Source: Allobosea psychrotolerans (GTDB taxonomy: Bacteria > Pseudomonadota > Alphaproteobacteria > Rhizobiales > Beijerinckiaceae). From it: a DNA stretch of 64,000 nucleotides. A program made the position numbers and the translations under genes. This document shows positions 58,493 through 64,000 of the stretch, piece by piece (position 1 is the first letter of the stretch; each line of letters starts with the position of its first letter). The notes under the pieces were generated by a model. That model saw only the letters and a program-made list of their open reading frames with translations, was not told the DNA's origin and did no database searches. The stretch covers positions 97,904 through 161,903 of the forward strand of contig NZ_PQFZ01000015.1 in the NCBI RefSeq assembly GCF_002917105.1, read 5' to 3'.

Positions 58493-59257
58493 CTAAAGCC
58501 GGTCCCAGGCGAAGGGGATGTTGAGCGCCCGCAAAGCCTGCTGCCAGAGCGAGCTTGCCTGTTCGAGCCGGGCGCCATCGTAGACGCCCTGGACCTGGTG
58601 CACCTGCAGGCGCCATGAGGCGCCATCGGCATCGCTCCAGGTCTTGCCGACGAGCCGGCGCAGGCGCTCGGGATCGCGCGCGCCGGGGCTGTTCCCGAAG
58701 ACGGTGAATTGCGGCGAGTTCTGCAGCATGTCTGAGACCAGGAGCAGCGCCCGGTCTCCGCTTTGCACGCGGTTCTCGCGGCGCGCCAGCACGTCGCCGA
58801 TCGCCTCCACGATCGGCGACTGATTGCCCTTGGCCGGCTGGGCCAGCACCGTCAGCGCCTCGTCGAGCGGACGGCCGAATTTCTCGACCCACCGGACATA
58901 GTCGCGGCGCGGATTGCCGATCAGTTCGCTGACCGTGCGGCCGGGGTTGCATAGCGCCAAGAGCGGCGGGAAATTCGGCTCGAACACGTCCTTGAAGACA
59001 TAGATCGACATCAGCCGGTCGGCCGGCAGCGCCTCGCCGACCTCCTTGACCAGCTTCTTCAAGCGCCCCGCCTGGACCTCGCTCCAGGGATCGGTCTTGT
59101 CGACGAGGATCAGCGTATGCCCGACCGGCCCGCTCTTCCTGCAGAGCGTCTCCGCATCGCGCGGCGGCCCGCCGAGCAGTCTCGGGGCGGCGAAGAAACC
59201 GGCGAGCGAGAGGCCGGCCAGGATGGTGGCGGTGATCGCCCAATGTTCGCTTTTCAT
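58493..59257 (-). CDS. membrane-anchored protein with possible vWA-like domain
   Basis: A 254-residue protein. One N-terminal span (about 7-24) and then an external or cytoplasmic domain starting HTLILVDKTDPWSEVQAG; the DxTDPWS pattern after a hydrophobic strand, and ALLLVSDMLQNSP later, resemble the metal-site strands of von Willebrand A domains. Function unknown. It is last of a three-gene operon with a coiled-coil membrane protein and a four-span protein, separated by a family A repeat; the three probably form one membrane complex. Confidence 0.75.
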   Translation of the reverse strand: MKSEHWAITATILAGLSLAGFFAAPRLLGGPPRDAETLCRKSGPVGHTLILVDKTDPWSEVQAGRLKKLVKEVGEALPADRLMSIYVFKDVFEPNFPPLLALCNPGRTVSELIGNPRRDYVRWVEKFGRPLDEALTVLAQPAKGNQSPIVEAIGDVLARRENRVQSGDRALLLVSDMLQNSPQFTVFGNSPGARDPERLRRLVGKTWSDADGASWRLQVHQVQGVYDGARLEQASSLWQQALRALNIPFAWDRL

Positions 59258-59297
59258 GGCCTGTCGCAATCCGCTCCGGCGCCCGTCTGGGCCTGTG

Positions 59298-59415
59298 AGC
59301 CCTCATCCTGAGGAGCCGCGCAGCGGCATCTCGAAGGATGTTCCAGATGGTTCGGGAGCCTCCTGGAACATCCTTCGAGACGCGCTCCGGCGGAGCGCTC
59401 CTCAGGATGAGGGCT
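59298..59415. repeat. palindromic repeat family A, copy 5
   Basis: AGCCCTCATCCTGAGGAGCC to GCTCCTCAGGATGAGGGCT, centre TTCCAGATGGTTCGGGA. It lies inside the three-gene membrane operon, between the coiled-coil protein and vWA-like genes. Confidence 0.9.
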
Positions 59416-59439
59416 GTGGGAGATCTCCAAGGCTCCGTC

Positions 59440-60897
59440 TCAGCGCGGCGTCGCGGAAAATTCCGCGTGGATCGCCTTGCGGTTGGCCTCGTCCTGCTCA
59501 TAGGCTTCGCGCCCGGCCTCGATCGCGCGTGTCTTCAGGCGCTCGATCTCGCCGGCGAGATCGACCCCGCGCACCAGCGCCAGCTGGTCCTTGAGCTTGG
59601 CCTCGATCAGGGCTGGCATATTGGCGAACTGGCGCTCGACATCCTCGATCAGCGCCCGCAGCCTGGAATGGTCGACGAGCTCCGCCGGCTGGTCGATCTC
59701 GGGCAGGTTGATGCCCTGCGAGAAATAGGCCGGCGGCAGATCGGTGCGCACCCTGAGATTGGCCTCGCGATACTGCATCACGGCGGCGTCCTTGGCGGCG
59801 CGTAACTGCGCGACGCGGGTGAGATAACGGTCGCGGATCTGGTCGGCGCTGGCCTTGGCGAGCTGCAGCCGGCCGATCTCGCTCTGGCAATCCTCGCGGA
59901 ACCCCTCGACCTGGCCGCGGATCTGCTCGAGTTCGGGGGCGAGCTCGGTGTCGAGCCGGCGGCGCTCTCGCTCCACCGCCTCCCAGCGCTGCCGCCAGCG
60001 CTTATAGGCGAAGGCCTGGCCGGGGTAGCTGCCGAAGGCCGAATAGCCCTTGGAGGCGGAGAAGAAGGCGATCAGGCAGCCGATCAGCACGAGCGCGATC
60101 GATTTCAGCTCGTAGACGCCGAGCGGGTTCGCCAGCATATGCGGCACCACCTGCTGCGAGGCGGCGTCTGGATTGGCGATCAGCAATTCGCGGTAATGCC
60201 CGACGGCGAGGTTGAACAGCACGATCAGCGCGATCATCCCGGCATAGGCCGGCAGCGCCCAGAACAGATGCGAGGCCTTGGCGTGCTGGCAATAGCGCGC
60301 CGGCCACAGGCCCATGACGAAGCCGAGCGAGATGTTCAGCGCCGAGATGATCACGGCGGTCGCCGCCCCGCCGATCAGGCCGAAATCGCTGGCGTCGGCG
60401 AAGAAATTGCCGTTGAGCAGGCTCTCGATCGCCAGCGGCACCACCAGGAAGGCCAGCGTAAACTGCCATTTCTCCAGCTTCGGGTCGGCGCTGCGCTGGT
60501 TCACATAGTTGAAGTACTCATATTCGCGCTTGGCCTTCAGCGCGTCGAACACCGTCTGCTCGAGCTCGCCGCCATGCTTGTTCAGCAGCGCGCGCATGCC
60601 GGATTCGATGCGCCTGATCCGGGTCTCGTAGCGCTCCGCCGTCAGCGCCTCGCGCTTGCCGATGACCTCGGCATGAAGCGCATTGAGCTTGGCCGTCGCC
60701 TCCTGGCGGATGCCGTTGAACAGCTCGGTGACGCGGGCGAGCAGGCCGAGCTCGGTCTGCGAGGGCAGGGCGGAATGAGCGGGCGGGTTGTTGGCGAGCG
60801 CGTCGCCGGCGCCGCGCAGCCCGGCCTGCACCGTTTCGGCCAGGTGATAGCCGGTAATCGGCGGCACGCCCGTGCCGCTGCCGCGATCATCGGTCAT
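59440..60897 (-). CDS. four-span membrane protein with long coiled coils
   Basis: A 485-residue protein. N-terminal coiled coil (about 48-130), four membrane spans (about 145-162, 172-199, 212-233, 264-281), then a long cytoplasmic coiled coil (about 300-400) and a second helical stretch (410-475, ALIEDVERQFANMPALIEAK). No known family recognised. The architecture suggests a scaffold or a mechanosensing or envelope-organising protein. Six bases after the previous gene and followed by the vWA-like gene. Confidence 0.82.
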   Translation of the reverse strand: MTDDRGSGTGVPPITGYHLAETVQAGLRGAGDALANNPPAHSALPSQTELGLLARVTELFNGIRQEATAKLNALHAEVIGKREALTAERYETRIRRIESGMRALLNKHGGELEQTVFDALKAKREYEYFNYVNQRSADPKLEKWQFTLAFLVVPLAIESLLNGNFFADASDFGLIGGAATAVIISALNISLGFVMGLWPARYCQHAKASHLFWALPAYAGMIALIVLFNLAVGHYRELLIANPDAASQQVVPHMLANPLGVYELKSIALVLIGCLIAFFSASKGYSAFGSYPGQAFAYKRWRQRWEAVERERRRLDTELAPELEQIRGQVEGFREDCQSEIGRLQLAKASADQIRDRYLTRVAQLRAAKDAAVMQYREANLRVRTDLPPAYFSQGINLPEIDQPAELVDHSRLRALIEDVERQFANMPALIEAKLKDQLALVRGVDLAGEIERLKTRAIEAGREAYEQDEANRKAIHAEFSATPR

Positions 60898-60903
60898 GCG
60901 CGA

Positions 60904-61500
60904 TCAACCATCATGAGAGGCTCGCGCCAGATAGCCCCGGACATCGACGATGTCGGCGTGGAAATCGCGGAAGCGCGGAAAGGCCGGGCGGCGATAGGCC
61001 CTGTCGAACCAGAGCGCGACCAGAATCAGGAGCGGCGCGGCGATGAAGAGCGCGCTGTGGCCGAGCAACGAGGCCGAGCCCGCAGCCACCGCCGCAAGCG
61101 CCAGGGCCGCAACACCGGCGATGATGAGCGCAAGCATTGTCAACAGCGCGCCGATCCGGTGGCGGCCGGTGTCGTAGGACAGGCGCAGCAAGCCCTGCAG
61201 CCCCGTCAGCGCGCCGGCGGCGCAGAGTTCCAGCACGATGAGGAAGGCGAAGACCGCCGCGATGCCGGGGCCGATCGCCGTGGTCGCTGCCGGCCGCAAG
61301 CTCGCAAACACCGTCCGCGCCGAGAAACCGGCGAAGGCCAGGCACAGACACAGGACGCCGGTCAGGAGCAAGGCGGGGAAGCGGACATCGCGCCACAGCC
61401 TTATCGCCGCCAGCACGAGCCTCTCGAAGACGGTGTCCTGCACCAGGCGGAACGCGGCGCGCGGGAACGCCTTGATCCGGGAATGGACACGACTCAGCAT
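60904..61500 (-). CDS. four-span membrane protein
   Basis: A 198-residue membrane protein with a basic N-terminus (MLSRVHSRIKAFPRAAFRLV) and about four spans (FPALLLTGVLCLCLAFAGFS, AVFAFLIVLELCAAGAL, LALIIAGVAALALAAVAAGS, ALFIAAPLLILVALWF). Short tail ending in VRGYLARAS. No family recognised. The ATG at 61500 is the first gene of the operon with the coiled-coil and vWA-like proteins. Confidence 0.75.
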   Translation of the reverse strand: MLSRVHSRIKAFPRAAFRLVQDTVFERLVLAAIRLWRDVRFPALLLTGVLCLCLAFAGFSARTVFASLRPAATTAIGPGIAAVFAFLIVLELCAAGALTGLQGLLRLSYDTGRHRIGALLTMLALIIAGVAALALAAVAAGSASLLGHSALFIAAPLLILVALWFDRAYRRPAFPRFRDFHADIVDVRGYLARASHDG

Positions 61501-61608
61501 GAAACGCCTGCAACCGGAACGGGCCAAAACGTTAGCCCAACCGGCTATCGGGTCAAGTTGTAACGAGTTGGGGTGGTGGAAGAGCCCTCTCTGTTTGGAC
61601 ATTCCAGT

Positions 61609-61787
61609 TCTCATCCTGAGGCGCGTGGCTCCGAGGGCGGCTACAGGGTCGGCCTAGCCCGTCATTGCGAGGAGCGTCAGCGACGAGGCAATCCAGGAGG
61701 GTTCGCTCGACGGCCCCTGGATTGCTTCGCTACGCTCGCAATGACGGCTCGGGCAGCCCTCCGAAGCCAGCCTCTCAGGATGAGGGG
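61609..61787. repeat. family C repeat nested inside a family A repeat
   Basis: The ends TCTCATCCTGAGGCGCG (61609 on) and CTCTCAGGATGAGGGG (to 61787) are family A outer arms. Between them lies an intact family C element (61660-61746, CGTCATTGCGAGGAGC ... CTCGCAATGACG with GGCAATCCAGG and CCTGGATTGCTTC). This implies insertion of one element into the other. Confidence 0.82.
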
Positions 61788-61860
61788 TCGCAGAGTCTCC
61801 AAACGGACTCTAACGAATTGAGCTCTGTCCCAGTTTACGGCCCTGCCGCGCGCAAAACCG

Positions 61861-62763
61861 TCAAACGCCAGGCTCCGCCCTCGGCTTGCTCTCATCGAGC
61901 AGCCAGCTGCGAAACAGCGCGACCTCGGGCCGCGTCCGCGCCAGCTTCGGCGTCAGCAGGTAGAAAGCCCGCTCCGAGACCAGGCGGATATCGGTCCCGA
62001 AGGGCGCCACGAGCCGGTGCTGGGCGAGATCGTCCGCGACCAGGGCGAAGGGGGCGAGCGCGATGCCCTGGCCGTCGAGCGCCGCTCCCAAAGCGAGCGC
62101 GGTCTGGCTGAAGCGCTTGCCGGCCGTCAACGGCGCCCGGGCGTTGGCCAGCTCCAGCCAGAGCGGCCAGGCGTCATGGGCGTCGTGCAGGAGCGTCGTC
62201 CCCAGGAGATCGGCCGGCGTCGCCAGCGTTGCGGCGAGCGCCGGGCTGCAGACGGGAAACAGATCATCGGCGAGCAGCCGCTGCGCCTCCAGCGCGCGGT
62301 CGAAGGGCGGCGCCGAGAGCCGCACGGCGAGATCGGGCAGGCCGGGGCCACCCAGCCGCTCCGTCGCTTCCGAGGCCAGCACGCGCACCTCGACATCGGG
62401 CGCGAGCGCCGAAAAGCTGCCGAGCCGCGGAATCAGCCATCTCGCCGCGAAGGAGGGCGTGACCGTCACGGTGACGCCGCGCCGCTCATGCGCTTGCGTC
62501 GGTTCGATTCCCGCCATCGCGCCCGCGATCAGGGCGAAGGCGCGGCGGATCTGCGGATGGAAGGCGCGCCCTGTCGGCGTCAGCGCCAGGCCTCTGGGCT
62601 CGCGCTCGAACAGCGCCACGCCGAGGCTGGCCTCCAGCGCCCGGACCTGCTGCGCGACGGCGCCATGCGTCACGTTCAGCTCTTCGGCGGCGAGCCTGAA
62701 GTTGAGATGGCGAGCGGCGGCGTCGAAAGCGCGCAGGGTTGCAAGCGGAGGCATTCGCGACAT
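61861..62763 (-). CDS. LysR family regulator (GcvA-like)
   Basis: A 300-residue LysR regulator of the GcvA type: PPLATLRAFDAAARHLNFRL, AAEELNVTHGAVAQQVRALE and LGVALFEREPRGLALTPTGR form the winged helix; the effector domain follows (GVTVTVTPSFAARWLIPRLG). It is divergent from an atypical SDR gene with 104 bases between and a T-N-A type site near its own start, so it probably controls that gene and itself. Confidence 0.92.
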   Translation of the reverse strand: MSRMPPLATLRAFDAAARHLNFRLAAEELNVTHGAVAQQVRALEASLGVALFEREPRGLALTPTGRAFHPQIRRAFALIAGAMAGIEPTQAHERRGVTVTVTPSFAARWLIPRLGSFSALAPDVEVRVLASEATERLGGPGLPDLAVRLSAPPFDRALEAQRLLADDLFPVCSPALAATLATPADLLGTTLLHDAHDAWPLWLELANARAPLTAGKRFSQTALALGAALDGQGIALAPFALVADDLAQHRLVAPFGTDIRLVSERAFYLLTPKLARTRPEVALFRSWLLDESKPRAEPGV

Positions 62764-62771
62764 CGAAAGGA

Positions 62772-62786
62772 TGTAGCAGCGCTACA
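62772..62786. promoter_or_regulatory. candidate LysR site
   Basis: TGTAG, CAGCG, CTACA: a 15-base dyad with 5-bp arms, 8 bases upstream of the lysR ATG, of the T-N-A type bound by LysR proteins. Confidence 0.45.
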
Positions 62787-62867
62787 GGGTCCCTGCACGG
62801 GAAATCCATGGTTCAGGCCGGCGCCGGACCCTATGAACAGGGGCATCAACCAGGAAAAGAGCGCGCT

Positions 62868-63569
62868 ATGACGAAGAAAGTGGCGATCATCACGGCCGGC
62901 GGCAGCGGCATGGGCGCAAGCGCCGCGCGTCGTCTCGCCAAGGACGGCTTTGCGGTGGCGATCCTGTCCTCCTCCGGCAAGGGCGAGGCGCTGGCCAAGG
63001 AGCTCGGCGGCATCGGCTTCACCGGCTCGAACCAGTCGAACGACGACGTCAAGCGCCTGGTCGATACGGTCTTCGAGCGCTGGGGCAGGGTCGATGTCCT
63101 GGTCAACAGCGCCGGGCACGGGCCACGTGCGCCCATCCTGGAAATCCCCGACGAGGACTGGCAGCGCGGCATGGAGGTCTATTTCCTCAGCGCGGTCAGG
63201 CCGGCGCGGCTGGTGACGCCGATCATGCAGGCGCAGCGCTCGGGCTCGATCATCAACATCTCGACGGCCTGGGCCTTCGAGCCCGATGCGATGTTCCCGA
63301 CCTCGGCGGTGTTCAGGGCGGGCCTTGCCTCCTTCACCAAGATTTTTGCGGAGAAATACGCACCCGACAACATCCGCATGAACAATGTGCTGCCGGGCTG
63401 GATCGACAGCCTGCCGGCGACGGATGAGCGCCGTGAGCGCGTGCCCCTGCAGCGTTACGGCCGCGCCGAAGAGATCGCCGGGACGATCGCCTTCCTGGCC
63501 TCCGACGATGCCGGCTACATCACCGGGCAGAACATCCGCGTCGATGGCGGCATCACCCGGTCGGTCTGA
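62868..63569 (+). CDS. atypical short-chain dehydrogenase/reductase
   Basis: A 233-residue SDR-fold protein. The cofactor loop is TAGGSGMGASAA (9-20), the NAG motif NSAGHG, and Ser 132 in NISTAW. The usual YxxxK is missing: the segment FPTSAVFRAGLASFTK has no Tyr and Arg where Lys is expected. The rest (NNVLPGWIDSLPAT; GRAEEIAGTIAFLASDDAGY, ITGQNIRVDGG) is standard. It may use another acid residue, or bind a nucleotide without catalysis. AGGAAAAGAG precedes the ATG; divergent from lysR. Confidence 0.88.
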   Translation: MTKKVAIITAGGSGMGASAARRLAKDGFAVAILSSSGKGEALAKELGGIGFTGSNQSNDDVKRLVDTVFERWGRVDVLVNSAGHGPRAPILEIPDEDWQRGMEVYFLSAVRPARLVTPIMQAQRSGSIINISTAWAFEPDAMFPTSAVFRAGLASFTKIFAEKYAPDNIRMNNVLPGWIDSLPATDERRERVPLQRYGRAEEIAGTIAFLASDDAGYITGQNIRVDGGITRSV

Positions 63570-63606
63570 CGACCTTCAGCGCTGAGCGCTGCCATTATCC
63601 CTCCGC

Positions 63607-63750
63607 CGTCATTCCGGGGCACGCCGAAGGCGTGAGCCCGGAACCCAGAACCGATGCGTGTCCTCGTGACGCGAGCCGGTCAGCTCTTCCAAGCAGCGGC
63701 ATCGGTTCTGGGTTCCGGGCTCGATCCTTCGGATCGCCCCGGAATGACGG
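63607..63750. repeat. palindromic repeat family B, copy 3
   Basis: CGTCATTCCGGGGC to CGGAATGACGG, including the shared upstream TTCAGCGCTGAGCG at 63575. It lies between the SDR gene and the convergent moaA end. Confidence 0.9.
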
Positions 63751-63757
63751 CAGAGCC

Positions 63758-64000
63758 TCAGCCGCCGGTGACGCTCATATGGCGTCCGACGGCGGGTTTG
63801 GCGCGGCGCCGGTCGATGATGAAGTCATGGCCCTTGGGCTTGCGCGAGATCGCCTCTTCCATGGCGCGGTGGAGGCCGGCATCGTCGGGCGAGGCGCGCA
63901 AGGGGGCGCGCAGATCGGCGGCGTCCTCCTGGCCCAGGCACATATAGAGCGTGCCGGTGCAGGTCAGGCGCACGCGGTTGCAGCTCTCGCAGAAATTATG
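63758..64000 (-). CDS. moaA: GTP 3',8-cyclase MoaA, 3' end
   Basis: The last 80 residues of MoaA, the radical-SAM enzyme of molybdopterin synthesis; the 5' part lies beyond the window. The C-terminal cluster is visible: FCESCNRVRLT and CTGTLYMCLG contain the C-x2-C-x13-C ligands that bind GTP. It continues EAISRKPKGHDFIID and ends HMSVTGG, where the conserved C-terminal double glycine of MoaA is intact. Confidence 0.95.
   Translation of the reverse strand, partial: HNFCESCNRVRLTCTGTLYMCLGQEDAADLRAPLRASPDDAGLHRAMEEAISRKPKGHDFIIDRRRAKPAVGRHMSVTGG

Noticed and set aside
6725..63750. CRISPR array
   Set aside because: The repeats are dispersed palindromes of 50-150 bases; there are no regularly spaced direct repeats and no cas genes.
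1..64000. tRNA or rRNA genes, integrases, insertion sequences
   Set aside because: No cloverleaf with a recognisable anticodon arm, no rRNA core sequences and no transposase or integrase motifs were seen.

Overview
The window looks like a chromosomal segment of a high-GC alphaproteobacterium of the order Hyphomicrobiales, most likely Bosea or a close relative. The evidence is the Usg protein, a PleC/DivJ-like histidine kinase, E. coli-type IlvD beside late aerobic cobalamin genes, tripartite TRAP transporters of the TakP type, and several families of palindromic intergenic repeats typical of this order. The genus is an inference. There is no rRNA, tRNA, CRISPR array, transposase or prophage; gene density is high and many genes overlap by 4 nt (ATGA or GTGA).

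Layout. 1-4.7 kb: usg, a TetR repressor divergent from an EmrAB-type drug efflux pair. 4.9-7.7 kb: ArsR-type repressor, SRPBCC, DUF899 and a double DUF1428 protein, a stress-type cluster. 8-14 kb: Tat-exported SMP-30 protein, TauE/SafE exporter, GNAT, DUF1289, cobS, divergent cobT, LysR. 14.4-18.5 kb: ilvD, histidine kinase, secreted nuclease. 18.8-19.6 kb: GNAT/DUF1778 toxin-antitoxin pair. 20.2-27.1 kb: a seven-gene operon (MarR, NadC-like phosphoribosyltransferase, a PhnN::AMP-phosphorylase-like fusion, and a complete ABC importer with two permeases). 27.3-31.1 kb: an arsenic island, with arsJ and its GAPDH divergent from an ArsC-like protein and an ArsR-ArsC fusion. 31.3-33.5 kb: GST, two paralogous secreted proteins, a uracil-DNA-glycosylase-family protein. 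33.8-36.8 kb: porin-like fragment and two TakP-type TRAP binding proteins. 37-44 kb: ureohydrolase with an Lrp regulator, TetR with an isochorismatase-fold hydrolase, small proteins, a spermidine-synthase-like protein and ornithine aminotransferase. 44.6-50.1 kb: MFS exporter, basic amino acid ABC proteins (no ATPase), methionine aminopeptidase, a 3-hydroxyisobutyrate-dehydrogenase-family enzyme. 50.4-56.3 kb: TRAP DctM and DctQ, Bcr-type MFS, EamA exporter, SolA-like flavoprotein oxidase. 56.7-61.5 kb: a soluble chemoreceptor with a PilZ domain and a three-gene membrane/coiled-coil/vWA-like operon. 61.9-64 kb: LysR, an atypical SDR, and the 3' end of moaA running off the window.

The most interesting unit is 20.2-27.1 kb. 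A NadC-like enzyme consumes PRPP; the next gene fuses a ribose-1,5-bisphosphokinase domain (which makes PRPP) to a nucleotide-phosphorylase domain (which makes ribose-1,5-bisphosphate). With an importer attached, the three activities can form a closed cycle in which PRPP is a recycled carrier for decarboxylating or salvaging an imported N-heteroaromatic acid. This is a hypothesis, not a demonstrated pathway. Other notable structures are a chain of three five-codon mini-ORFs joined by TGATG overlaps ahead of a GNAT gene, an ArsC-like protein without the usual resolving cysteines, an SDR without its catalytic tyrosine, and palindromic repeats nested inside one another.
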